Origin: Lachnoanaerobaculum sanguinis
GTDB lineage: Bacteria > Bacillota > Clostridia > Lachnospirales > Lachnospiraceae
Direction of reading: 5' to 3'
Length of the DNA stretch: 64,000 bases
Assembly (NCBI RefSeq): GCF_033242365.1
Contig: NZ_BTHK01000006.1
Location: forward strand, 1-64,000
In this document: positions 42,010 to 49,861 of the stretch, piece by piece
How the letters are laid out: every line of letters starts with the position of its first letter
How positions within the stretch are numbered: the stretch's first letter is position 1
Program-made: the position numbers and the translations under genes
Notes under the pieces: generated by a model
The model's input: only the letters and a program-made list of their open reading frames with translations
Database searches by the model: none
Told to the model about the DNA's origin: nothing

Positions 42010-42699
42010 ATGAATATATATTTATTAGTCGGTATCAAATTTATTCTCGGTATCATGGTAATGATTTTACAGATACATATACTTGGAAAGTATGAGTTCT
42101 CTATAAATACTCCGCTAAACCAGATACAAAACTATGTACTCGGTGGAATTATCGGAGGTGTGATCTATAATACTTCCATTTCCATCATAACATTCCTTAT
42201 TTTTATATTGATCTGGTCTTTAGTCGTTATTATCGTAAAATTGCTGGTCAATATAAAGGCCGTAAAGTCATTGGTAGTCGGAAATCCCGTTATCCTTATA
42301 AAAAACGGTAAGGTAAATGTTGAAAACTGCGCCAAAGTAGGAATATCTGCAGACCAGCTTATGCTGCATATACGGATGGAAGGACTCTTTTCTACAAAAG
42401 AGGTAAAGTCTGCAATAATGGAAACTAACGGTAAGCTTACCATTATAGATATGCAATCAGCTACACCTAAGTTCCCTATTATTTCAAACGGCAGAATAAA
42501 CCAAGATATACTTGAGGTTATCGGACACGATGAAAAATGGTTGCTTTCTTCAATCAATGAACAGGGCATTGAAAACATACAGGATATTTTCCTAGGTGAA
42601 TATGTAAACGGCGAATTGAATCTTACTATTTATCCGAATATTGATAATCTGTTATATAAAAAATGCATAACTATACTGAAACGGCACAGATGCTTGTAG
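42010..42699 (+). CDS. DUF421/YetF-like membrane protein
   Basis: This 229-residue protein has three helices at the N-terminus and the YetF-type cytosolic domain, with GNPVILIKNGKVNVENCAKVGISADQLMLHIRMEGLFSTKEV in typical order and a final extension. The DUF3290-DUF421 pair is common in Gram-positive bacteria and is thought to affect the envelope, but no biochemical role is established. A bidirectional terminator follows. Confidence 0.88.
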   Translation: MNIYLLVGIKFILGIMVMILQIHILGKYEFSINTPLNQIQNYVLGGIIGGVIYNTSISIITFLIFILIWSLVVIIVKLLVNIKAVKSLVVGNPVILIKNGKVNVENCAKVGISADQLMLHIRMEGLFSTKEVKSAIMETNGKLTIIDMQSATPKFPIISNGRINQDILEVIGHDEKWLLSSINEQGIENIQDIFLGEYVNGELNLTIYPNIDNLLYKKCITILKRHRCL

Positions 42700-42739
42700 T
42701 TTTACTTCCGCCTTCACAAAACTAAATACTGAATTTAAA

Positions 42740-42768
42740 AGAACCCTCCAAAACTTGGAGGGTTCTTA
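42740..42768. terminator. Bidirectional terminator between DUF421 and HD genes
   Basis: AGAACCCTCCAA pairs with TTGGAGGGTTCT around AAC. T-rich sequence follows on the plus strand, and AAAATTTA-type sequence on the other side allows use by the minus-strand gene. Confidence 0.85.
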
Positions 42769-42770
42769 TT

Positions 42771-43262
42771 TTATCTGTCTAAAAACAAGGATTTCAGATA
42801 TCTTATACCGGTTTCCGTTTTGAAAACCTTTCTCATCATCTCTTCTATTGCTTCTTTTTTCAACTTCATCTCATCTGCATTGACCAAAAAGTCGGCTTCC
42901 AATAAAATTTGTAAATCAATGCCGTCAATATCCGTATATGTATGATGATGTGCTATCATAAAGTCTATCCTGTCCAGCATAGATTTTGATATATCTGTAT
43001 CTTCAAAAAATTTTCCAATCATCGGTGAAGATACCTCTTCCTGCTTTTTACCGTCCGCTTCACCATACTTTTCTCTGAGCGAAGGGCAGGAAATATCATG
43101 CACTATAGCGGCTATTTCAAGTGTTTTTTGAGTATTATCATCAAGATTCTCTCCCTTTCCTATATTTCTTGCATATCCCCATACCTTTAAAAAATGATTG
43201 ATATCCCTAAAGCTGCCCTTGCTTTCTTTTATCATCTTCTCCATTACTTCACTGACAGTCAT
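42771..43262 (-). CDS. HD-domain phosphohydrolase-like protein
   Basis: This 163-residue protein has the metal-binding pattern of HD hydrolases. The early His is in FLKVWGYARN-adjacent sequence, the HD doublet is in IAAIVHDISCPSLREKYG, two His lie in MIAHHHTYTDIDG, and a later Asp is in LLEADFLVNADE. Such proteins remove phosphates from nucleotides or related compounds. The substrate is unknown. It is a single gene between two terminators. Confidence 0.8.
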   Translation of the reverse strand: MTVSEVMEKMIKESKGSFRDINHFLKVWGYARNIGKGENLDDNTQKTLEIAAIVHDISCPSLREKYGEADGKKQEEVSSPMIGKFFEDTDISKSMLDRIDFMIAHHHTYTDIDGIDLQILLEADFLVNADEMKLKKEAIEEMMRKVFKTETGIRYLKSLFLDR

Positions 43263-43328
43263 ATAACACCTCTTACAAAAATATTTGCTTAATATTATAT
43301 ATTAATTTTTTACACTTATAAATAAAAA

Positions 43329-43352
43329 ACGGGCTTTTATCCAAAACCCGCT
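43329..43352 (-). terminator. Terminator of the amino-acid ABC operon
   Basis: ACGGGCTTTT and AAAACCCGCT pair around ATCC. On the minus strand a run of six T follows. Confidence 0.85.
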
Positions 43353-43359
43353 TTAATCC

Positions 43360-44211
43360 TTATTCCGCTTTTCCGCCTTCTATTACAAGAGTATCTGCAT
43401 ATTCACTGCCATAAGTATCTGTAAGTGTCTCTGCATAATCCTTGTGGAAGAAGTTCTCTTTTCCAAGACTTTCAATCTCTGTATTGATCCATTCAAGTAA
43501 TGTAGTATTTCCCTTTGTTACAGCCGGTGCGATTGTATCCTTTGCACCAAGATTGTCAATACCTACAGTATATCCCGGATTGCTCTTTGCAAATGCGATA
43601 ACCTCAGTATTGTCATTTACCCATGCCTTGCCTGAACCGTTTAAAAGCGCATTCTTGGCATTCGCATATGTATCATACTTTTGAAGCTTGATATCAGGAT
43701 AGTTCTTAATCATATAAGTCTCGGCTGTTGTTCCTGAAATAACTATCATCTCATCCTCAGCCTTCCAATTGTCAAGGCTTGTTACAGGCTCTTTATCGGA
43801 TGATATAACTCCAAGTCCTACATTCATATATGGAAGTGCAAAATCTACCGCCTCCGCTCTTTCAGGTGTAACTGTAAAGTTTGCAAGTATAATATCAACC
43901 TTACCTGTCTCAAGATATTCCACTCTGTTTGCGGCCTCTGTACTTACATAATTGATTTTAACACCAAGATCCTCTGCAAGTCTGTTTCCGAAGTAAATAT
44001 CATATCCCTGATACTCACCGTTCTCATCGACATATCCGAAAGGATGCTTATCTGAGAAAACACCTATATTTATAGTTCCGGCACTCTTTATCTCATCTAA
44101 AGTTCTGAATTTATTCTTAGCCGCACTCTTTGAAGATGAACCACATGCACTGAGTGCCAAAGCTCCTGCAGCCAAAACACCTAATAATCCTATTAATTTA
44201 CCTTTTTTCAT
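43360..44211 (-). CDS. Polar amino-acid ABC transporter binding lipoprotein
   Basis: This 283-residue family 3 solute-binding protein has a lipobox ALALSACGSSS. GYDIYFGNRLAEDLGVKINYVST and ILANFTVTPERAEAVDFALPYM are family signatures; the Arg in the latter and Asp182-like residues later bind the amino-acid backbone. It is the last gene in the order permease-permease-ATPase-binder. Substrate is probably a polar amino acid such as cystine, glutamine or glutamate; not resolved. Confidence 0.92.
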   Translation of the reverse strand: MKKGKLIGLLGVLAAGALALSACGSSSKSAAKNKFRTLDEIKSAGTINIGVFSDKHPFGYVDENGEYQGYDIYFGNRLAEDLGVKINYVSTEAANRVEYLETGKVDIILANFTVTPERAEAVDFALPYMNVGLGVISSDKEPVTSLDNWKAEDEMIVISGTTAETYMIKNYPDIKLQKYDTYANAKNALLNGSGKAWVNDNTEVIAFAKSNPGYTVGIDNLGAKDTIAPAVTKGNTTLLEWINTEIESLGKENFFHKDYAETLTDTYGSEYADTLVIEGGKAE

Positions 44212-44235
44212 TTTATATTCCTCCTATATGAAAAT

Positions 44236-45009
44236 CTATATATTATATTCTTCCTTATCATCCTTAATGGATTCAAATTCGAAAATATTCAAAAATTGTC
44301 TTGCTCTTTCAGTCTTCGGTGAAGTGAAAAAGCTCTTCGGTCTGCCCGTCTCCACTATATTTCCCTTATCAAGAAAATACACTCTGTCTGCGACAGCCTC
44401 TGCAAATTGCATCTCATGAGTTACAATAATCATCGTTGAGCCCTGTTTAGCCAAATCAAGCATTACATCAAGCACTTCTCTTACCATCTCAGGGTCAAGA
44501 GCCGCCGTAACCTCATCAAATAATAAAATCTCAGGATGCATTGCCAATGCTCTTACTATTGCTACTCTTTGCTTTTGTCCACCTGAAAGCTCTCTCGGAT
44601 AGGCATTTGATTTGTGTGCAAGGCCTACTCTTTTAAGAAGCTCCATCGCTTCCTTCTTTGCACTCTCTCTACCTACTCCGGCCACCTTTGTAGGTGCCAA
44701 AATGATATTTTCAAGTATTGTCATATGTGGAAAAAGCTCATAGCTTTGAAAAACCATACCTATTTTTTGTCTGAGCTTCGTCAAATCATTTTGCTTATAG
44801 TCAATGACTTTTCCGTCAAGGCTTATACTTCCGCCTTGTATTTCTTCCAGACCGTTTATACATCGAAGTAATGTGGACTTACCGCAACCGCTTGGCCCTA
44901 TCAGTACTATTACCTCACCTTTATTCAGTTCAAGACTTACACCGTCAAGCACCGCATTCTTTCCGTCATAATTTTTTACAACATCTTTTATTTCCAATAA
45001 TGCCGGCAT
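44236..45009 (-). CDS. Polar amino-acid ABC transporter ATPase
   Basis: The ATPase has Walker A GPSGCGKST, Q-loop MVFQSYELFPHM, signature LSGGQKQRVAIVRA, Walker B ILLFDEVTAALDP and H-loop VTHEMQFAEAVADRV, the GlnQ/HisP pattern. The open frame starts at 45057 within the permease gene, but AAGGAGATAGT places the true ATG at 45009. It supplies energy to the two permeases upstream. Confidence 0.93.
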   Translation of the reverse strand: MPALLEIKDVVKNYDGKNAVLDGVSLELNKGEVIVLIGPSGCGKSTLLRCINGLEEIQGGSISLDGKVIDYKQNDLTKLRQKIGMVFQSYELFPHMTILENIILAPTKVAGVGRESAKKEAMELLKRVGLAHKSNAYPRELSGGQKQRVAIVRALAMHPEILLFDEVTAALDPEMVREVLDVMLDLAKQGSTMIIVTHEMQFAEAVADRVYFLDKGNIVETGRPKSFFTSPKTERARQFLNIFEFESIKDDKEEYNI

Positions 45010-45028
45010 ACTATCTCCTTCCATCACA

Positions 45029-45700
45029 CTAATTTCTTTTTTCCAGATATCTTGCAAGCATGCTTATCGGGGTACAAGCGATAAAATACATCATAAACAC
45101 CACCAGATATACTCCGAAAGCCGCATTCGGGCTTGAATTTCTGTTTGCCTCCGTTATCTGCTGTGCCACCTTTATTACCTCAACAACTCCTATCATAAGT
45201 ACAAGTGATGTAGTCTTTATCATTCTGGTAATCAGGTTAATTGAAAGCGGAATAAGTCGCTTTATCGTCTGAGGTATAATGATGTAGATAAAAGTCTGTT
45301 TCTTATTCAGTCCCAGTGCCTCACTGCTCTCGTACTGATGCTTTGGAATACTTGTAATAGCTCCCCTTACCAGATCTCCCATCTCCGCAGTTCCCCAAAG
45401 GCTGAATACTATGATTGCTGAAAGTTCGGCGGAGATATCTATTCCAAGTGCTCTTGTGCTTCCGAAAAATACTATAAACAAAAGTACAAGCTGCGGCATT
45501 ATTCTTATAATTTCAAGATATATCCTAAGCACCGCTTTTAATATCGGATTTTTAAAAGTCATCAGAATACCGACCATGATACCCAGGGGGATACTTATAA
45601 GCACAGATATTAAACTGATTCTAAGTGCTATACCAAGTCCGCCAAGAAGTCTTATTGCATTCTTTCCTTTAAATATCACATCAAGACCCAAATCCGGCAT
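45029..45700 (-). CDS. Amino-acid ABC transporter permease (HisQ/GlnP type)
   Basis: This 223-residue permease has five helices and the loop EALGLNKKQTFIYIIIPQTIKRLIPLSINLITRMIKTTSL, the family's ATPase contact. It overlaps the first permease gene by 20 bases and ends 19 bases before the ATPase start. The two permeases probably form a heterodimer. Confidence 0.92.
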   Translation of the reverse strand: MPDLGLDVIFKGKNAIRLLGGLGIALRISLISVLISIPLGIMVGILMTFKNPILKAVLRIYLEIIRIMPQLVLLFIVFFGSTRALGIDISAELSAIIVFSLWGTAEMGDLVRGAITSIPKHQYESSEALGLNKKQTFIYIIIPQTIKRLIPLSINLITRMIKTTSLVLMIGVVEVIKVAQQITEANRNSSPNAAFGVYLVVFMMYFIACTPISMLARYLEKRN

Positions 45701-46340
45701 ATCGTACCCTCCTTTCTACATAGGAACCGAGTATTGATACCGGTAATAATATAATTAAATAGAAAAATACCAGCAGTACAAGGCTCTCAACAGTTTTATA
45801 ATACAAACCTATCAAATCTTTTGCGGTAAACATAAGATCCATTAAGCTGATAGCCGAGAACACAGATGTTTCTTTCAAAAGAAATATTATATTGGCTACA
45901 AATGCGGGTGTACTTATTGAAACAGCCTGAGGAAGTAAAATATAAAAGAGTGTCTGATTGTGGCTAAGTCCAAGACTTAATGCACTCTCTTCCTGTATCT
46001 TATCTATAGTTTCTATTCCGCTTCTGAAAGCCTCACACATATAGCTGCCTCCCAGAAATGCAAGTCCGAACACTCCGCATACAAAGGCGTCTATCTTTAA
46101 CCCAAGCTTCGGTAAACCGTAGTATATAAAAAACAACTGTATGATGAGCGGCGTATTTCTGCTCATTTCAATATATACACTTACAAATTGACTAAGTATC
46201 GGTATCTTCTTATGTAAAACAAGTGTACATAAGAGCCCTACAATTATTGCAAGTATGATTCCCAGTATACCTATTTTCAATGTCAGTATGGCTGCATGTA
46301 TGTATAAAGGAAACACCTGTTTTATAAATTCAAAATCCAT
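45681..46340 (-). CDS. Amino-acid ABC transporter permease (HisM type), first gene of operon
   Basis: This permease has five helices, the SRNTPLIIQLFFIYYGLP signature and the EAA-like loop SALSLGLSHNQTLFYILLPQAVSISTPAFVANIIFLLKETSV. The frame reaches a TTG at 46355; the ATG at 46340 is preceded by TTGGAGAG and fits better. The promoter should lie within 46345-46480, where AT-rich boxes are seen but no single pair stands out. Confidence 0.9.
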   Translation of the reverse strand: MDFEFIKQVFPLYIHAAILTLKIGILGIILAIIVGLLCTLVLHKKIPILSQFVSVYIEMSRNTPLIIQLFFIYYGLPKLGLKIDAFVCGVFGLAFLGGSYMCEAFRSGIETIDKIQEESALSLGLSHNQTLFYILLPQAVSISTPAFVANIIFLLKETSVFSAISLMDLMFTAKDLIGLYYKTVESLVLLVFFYLIILLPVSILGSYVERRVRYAGFGS

Positions 46341-46498
46341 AATGTTACTCTCCAAGATACTCTTTGTATCTCTGCATTTATTTTATGGAGATGATAATAT
46401 CACTATAAACCCTTTTTGTCTATAGGTTTATAGTATTTATTTTCATATCTGCATAATGCCAAAAAATCTTTACAAATATCGTACAGTCTTTAGCAAAA

Positions 46499-46542
46499 AA
46501 ACCTATACCTCACAGCAAAATAATGCTTTAAAGTATAGGTTT
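46499..46542 (-). terminator. Terminator of the CAP-domain gene
   Basis: AAACCTATAC pairs with GTATAGGTTT over a 24-base loop. On the minus strand TTTTTTTGC follows. Confidence 0.8.
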
Positions 46543-46563
46543 AATTTGGTACTTATAAAATAT

Positions 46564-47397
46564 TTATCTTCTTGCACCGAAGTTTTGAACCCAATAAAGT
46601 GTACTGCCGTCATTATAACAACCTACACCTATTAAGCTGAAATCGTCACTTAGTATATTTTCTCTATGCCCCTGTGAGTTCATCCATGAGTCCATAACAC
46701 TTTCAGGGCTTCTTTGTCCCATTGCAACATTTTCTCCCCAGGTCATAAGTCCTGAAGGCATTAAAGTACGATAGCTTGAACCGTCAGGTCTTGTATGTGA
46801 GAACAATGTCACAAGTTCCTTTGCTCTTATATCCGCACTGTTCATAAGTGCACTGTCGGCTGAGAGTGGGGAAAGTCCGTATTTTGCTCTCTCCTCGTTT
46901 ACAAGCTCAATAACTCTCTGCGCAAAGGCGGCTGTAGAAGTCTGATTTGAAGCCGATCCCGATGTTGTATTTGCACTGTTGTTTTGCCTGCCATTTGTTT
47001 CGGTCATTCTTCCGCCCGGCTGATATGCTCCGCTTGCATCAACAAAGTATCCATCAGGTGTATATGTGTTTACATCCATTCTGCCGCCGTTGAAAGGATT
47101 CATATAGTACCATGTATTATTGACATTGACCCAGCCTACTTTCATATCTCCGTTGTTTGTATCCAGATAATACCAGTCTCTTCCTTCTTTTAACCAGCCT
47201 GTTTGCATATAGCCCGATCCGTTCATATAATACCGGACATTGTTTATACTAAGCCATGATGACCTTACATATGACCCGTCCGAAAACTGATACCACCATC
47301 CGTTATTATCTCTTTTCCAACCTCCGGTTGCTCCAAATGTAGGCACAGCCATCAATAATGTACTTGCTACCAATCCGAGAAAAACTCTTTTTTTCAT
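46564..47397 (-). CDS. Secreted CAP (SCP)-domain protein with choline-binding-type repeats
   Basis: This 277-residue protein has a signal peptide ending VPTFGATG. About four cell-wall-binding repeats follow in residues 25-118 (GWKRDNNGWWYQF, NNVRYYMNGSGYMQTGW, RDWYYLDTNNGDMKVGW, NTWYYMNPFNGG). A short Ser/Thr/Asn linker leads to a CAP domain (residues 155-277) with the conserved segments FSHTRPDGSSY, TWGENVAMGQ and SQGHRENILS, which hold the His/Glu/His cavity. It is likely held on the surface through wall polymers. It stands alone, with its own terminator. Confidence 0.9.
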   Translation of the reverse strand: MKKRVFLGLVASTLLMAVPTFGATGGWKRDNNGWWYQFSDGSYVRSSWLSINNVRYYMNGSGYMQTGWLKEGRDWYYLDTNNGDMKVGWVNVNNTWYYMNPFNGGRMDVNTYTPDGYFVDASGAYQPGGRMTETNGRQNNSANTTSGSASNQTSTAAFAQRVIELVNEERAKYGLSPLSADSALMNSADIRAKELVTLFSHTRPDGSSYRTLMPSGLMTWGENVAMGQRSPESVMDSWMNSQGHRENILSDDFSLIGVGCYNDGSTLYWVQNFGARR

Positions 47398-47471
47398 ACA
47401 TTGCTCCTTTCAATATTAATTTTAAAATTATTATCTAACAAAATATTTACCATAGATAAAATTTGCTTTGT

Positions 47472-47894
47472 CTATAATCTACTTTCTCCATGATATACTT
47501 CTCCTGCAGTATCACTATTGACATCAACTATTACTTTATCAACATTCTCCTTAAAATCAGGGATATTAACAAATATTTCTGAAGATACTTCATCATCGCT
47601 GTAAACTGGAATAGCCTTTAAATTAATTTTTAATATACTGTTCTCATATGTTATCACATTTACTTTGAGCTTTGAATAAAAGATAATATCTCCATAAGTT
47701 CGATAATAAAAATTGTAATTATCACTATTATTTATAATATAATACCTATTATCAATAAGTTGCTTAATATCTACTTCAAATTTATTTTGTTCATAATACA
47801 AAATAGAACCATTATTTTGTGTTTTTTCACAACCTGATAAATATAAAGCACTTAATAACAAAATTAAAAATAAACTATTCTTATAGAATATCAT
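47472..47894 (-). CDS. Small lipoprotein of unknown function beside an AgrD-like gene
   Basis: From ATG 47894 the product has about 140 residues. It starts with a lipobox, LLLSALYLSGCEK. The mature part is rich in Asn, Tyr and Ile, with no membrane helix and no known motif that I recognise (EQNKFEVDIKQLIDNRYYI; a final acidic strand region). The frame could extend to 47924, but GTGGGTG lies before 47894. It begins 67 bases downstream of the AgrD-like gene on the same strand and may be co-transcribed with it. It is markedly AT-rich compared with its neighbours. Confidence 0.65.
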   Translation of the reverse strand: MIFYKNSLFLILLLSALYLSGCEKTQNNGSILYYEQNKFEVDIKQLIDNRYYIINNSDNYNFYYRTYGDIIFYSKLKVNVITYENSILKINLKAIPVYSDDEVSSEIFVNIPDFKENVDKVIVDVNSDTAGEVYHGESRL

Positions 47895-47961
47895 AATTAC
47901 ACCCACTAATCCTAAATTATTCATAGCTATTGTATGATTTTTTTGATAGCCTTTCCATAAC

Positions 47962-48105
47962 TTAAAATTTGCGCAACTTTTTCACTTTGTCAGGTAACTC
48001 AGGCTGATGATAAATAAAAGCACACGCTGAATTTGCATTAAAAAGTGCAAATACAAATGAGCATAGAGCAATGCCTTTACTTATTAGCAATAAATACTTT
48101 TTCAT
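47962..48105 (-). CDS. agrD: AgrD-like cyclic-lactone/thiolactone autoinducer precursor (47 residues)
   Basis: The start ATG at 48105 follows a very strong ribosome site (GGAGGGGG, 7 bases away). The peptide has the three-part AgrD plan: a basic, hydrophobic N-terminus (MKKYLLLISKGIALCSFVF), a core NANSACAFIYHQPELP with Cys28 and a five-residue ring region C-A-F-I-Y, and a charged tail ending DKVKKLRKF. Known AgrD precursors are cut and cyclised by AgrB, linking the Cys to the last ring residue. No AgrB, AgrC or AgrA lies in this window, so the gene is an orphan here. It follows the Nudix terminator and is expressed independently. Confidence 0.85.
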   Translation of the reverse strand: MKKYLLLISKGIALCSFVFALFNANSACAFIYHQPELPDKVKKLRKF

Positions 48106-48190
48106 AGTTAAATCCCCCTCCGGTAATAAATATTACATATAGTTTACCCTAAATAGAAGTAAAATAAAATAACAAATTCCATACAAAAAA
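48106..48190 (-). promoter_or_regulatory. Leader of the AgrD-like gene
   Basis: The 85 bases between the Nudix terminator and the start contain AT-rich promoter-like boxes (TTTACT, TATATG) with no convincing spacing. The inverted repeat GTAATATTTATTAC lies just ahead of the ribosome site. It could be an operator or a start-site hairpin. Confidence 0.35.
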
Positions 48191-48211
48191 GCCGCGATTT
48201 TCTCGCAGCTT
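48189..48211 (-). terminator. Terminator of the redox/Nudix gene group
   Basis: GCCGCG and CGCAGC pair around a short A/T loop. On the minus strand TTTTTTGT follows. Confidence 0.75.
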
Positions 48212-48223
48212 CCAAAAAAAATC

Positions 48224-48742
48224 TTATAAATTATATAAAACTTCCTTTACATTATCAAAATGTAGGAATTCACCTCTTTTTGCTATCTCTTTTATCTTTG
48301 GAACACTTAATATCTTAAAATCCGATACTTCCTCTACCTGCATTTTTATATTTCGCACATCATCTTCCGATATAATATAAGAATACATATCCACAAAATA
48401 ACTGTTGCTTTCAGTATTTATCCTCTTATAGGTATACAGCTTTTCATAGTCTCTGTCATAAAGATTTATACCTGTTTCTTCCAAAATTTCTCTACGTACG
48501 GCATCCTGTGAATTCTCTCCGGCTCTTACTCCACCTCCCGGTATCTCCCAGAGTCCTCCGGCATATCTCTTATTTGGTGAGCGTTTTGTAATCAATACTT
48601 TTTTATCCTCTGTAAAGAGTATTCCTATTACAACCAAATGAAACTGTTTAGGGTTTAGAGAAAGATTATATCTGTCTACAGTCTCTCCTGTAGGCATCTT
48701 GTTTTCATCATATATGTCCCAAAGTTCTTTTTCTGCACTCAT
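48224..48742 (-). CDS. NUDIX hydrolase
   Basis: This 172-residue protein carries the Nudix box GGGVRAGENSQDAVRREILEETG, split here into GGGVRAGENS and REILEETGI with the metal-binding Glu pair. The opening KELWDIYDENKMPTGETV resembles the group of isopentenyl-diphosphate isomerase-like and 8-oxo-dGTPase-like Nudix enzymes. Exact substrate is unknown. It lies 40 bases after the OhrR-type gene and may be read with it. Confidence 0.9.
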   Translation of the reverse strand: MSAEKELWDIYDENKMPTGETVDRYNLSLNPKQFHLVVIGILFTEDKKVLITKRSPNKRYAGGLWEIPGGGVRAGENSQDAVRREILEETGINLYDRDYEKLYTYKRINTESNSYFVDMYSYIISEDDVRNIKMQVEEVSDFKILSVPKIKEIAKRGEFLHFDNVKEVLYNL

Positions 48743-48782
48743 TCTTACTACCGTTGCTGCAAATTGTCAGCTCTTTCAAGGT

Positions 48783-49226
48783 CTATGCAACATCTCCCAT
48801 TTCACTTAAAATTTTATTCAGCATGGTACGAAGCTGTGCCATCTCTTCATCATTTATATTCAAACAGCCTCTCATACCTACCGGTATGTCAAGCGCACTT
48901 TCTCTAAGCTCTTCTCCGCTTTTTGTCAATGTAACTATAAGTGTTCTCTCATCTATCTTTGAACGTTCTCTTGTAACATAACCCTTTGATTCAAGCTTCT
49001 TTAATACAGGTGTAAGTGTACCTGAGTCAAGGAAGAGTTTATCTCCCAACTCTTTTACATTCAATTCCTTATCTTCCCACATTACCATCATTACAATATA
49101 CTGTGTATATGTAAGATCAAGCTTATCAAGATATACTTTATATCTTCTTACTATTTCCTTTGAGCAGGCATACAGTGGAAAGCAAAGTTGATTTTCCAGT
49201 TTAAGTGAGTCGTACTTATCCGCCAT
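48783..49226 (-). CDS. MarR-family regulator, OhrR-like peroxide sensor
   Basis: This 147-residue winged-helix regulator has the OhrR hallmark: Cys15 in ENQLCFPLYACSKE, followed by YTQYIVMMVMWE with the Tyr residues that hydrogen-bond to this Cys. The recognition helix region is LDSGTLTPVLKKLESKGYV. Organic hydroperoxides oxidise Cys15 and release the DNA. It sits downstream of glutathione peroxidase, so this cluster is its probable target. An OhrA gene is not seen in the window. Confidence 0.9.
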   Translation of the reverse strand: MADKYDSLKLENQLCFPLYACSKEIVRRYKVYLDKLDLTYTQYIVMMVMWEDKELNVKELGDKLFLDSGTLTPVLKKLESKGYVTRERSKIDERTLIVTLTKSGEELRESALDIPVGMRGCLNINDEEMAQLRTMLNKILSEMGDVA

Positions 49227-49260
49227 TTTAATATTCCCTCTTTCTTTTAAAAGACTTCAA

Positions 49261-49286
49261 GGAGCCTTTATTTTCATAAACGCTCC
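49261..49286 (-). terminator. Intercistronic hairpin between gpx and the OhrR-like gene
   Basis: GGAGC(C)TTTAT and ATAAA(C)GCTCC pair around TTTC. There is no strong T-run, so partial termination or message protection is possible. Confidence 0.5.
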
Positions 49287-49301
49287 CCTGTCTTTTCTAT
49301 A

Positions 49302-49847
49302 TTAGATTAATTTTTTTACAGCCTCTTCTACTACTTCAACACCTTCTGTAGGCTCAAATCTTCTTACAACGTTTCCGTTCTTGTCAATAAGGAATTTTGT
49401 AAAGTTCCACTTTATATCAGGCTTGCTTGCATAGTCAGGATCGGCCTCACCAAGCATCTTTGTAAGAAGCTTTGACATATCATTGTCTGCGCCCCAGCCT
49501 GCAAAACCTTTCTCGCTCTTAAGATACTTAAATACCTCACAAGCTCCGTCACCGTTTACTTCTATTTTTGAGAACAATGGGAAAGTTACACCGAATCTTG
49601 AGCTGCAGAACTTAGCAATCTCCTCATCACTTCCCGGTGCCTGATGTCCGAACTGATCACATGGGAAATCAAGTACCACGAAATCCTTATCCTGATAGTC
49701 TGCATAGAGCTTTTGTAACTGCTCATACTGTGGTGTAAATCCACACTCTGTTGCAGAGTTTATTATAAGTACTACTTTATTCTTATAATCACTAAGGCTA
49801 ACTTCCTCACCCTTGTTGTTCTTTACTTTAAAATCATATATATTCAT
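49302..49847 (-). CDS. Glutathione peroxidase family protein
   Basis: This 181-residue thioredoxin-fold peroxidase reduces hydroperoxides. The active Cys35 is in INSATECGFTPQYEQL (Cys form, not selenocysteine), and the conserved Gln and Trp are in FVVLDFPCDQFGHQAPG and DIKWNFTKFLID. Bacterial members commonly use thioredoxin as reductant, which fits the trxB and trxA genes just upstream. The gene starts 14 bases after the trxB stop. Confidence 0.93.
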   Translation of the reverse strand: MNIYDFKVKNNKGEEVSLSDYKNKVVLIINSATECGFTPQYEQLQKLYADYQDKDFVVLDFPCDQFGHQAPGSDEEIAKFCSSRFGVTFPLFSKIEVNGDGACEVFKYLKSEKGFAGWGADNDMSKLLTKMLGEADPDYASKPDIKWNFTKFLIDKNGNVVRRFEPTEGVEVVEEAVKKLI

Positions 49848-49861
49848 ATCTTTTCTCCTAA

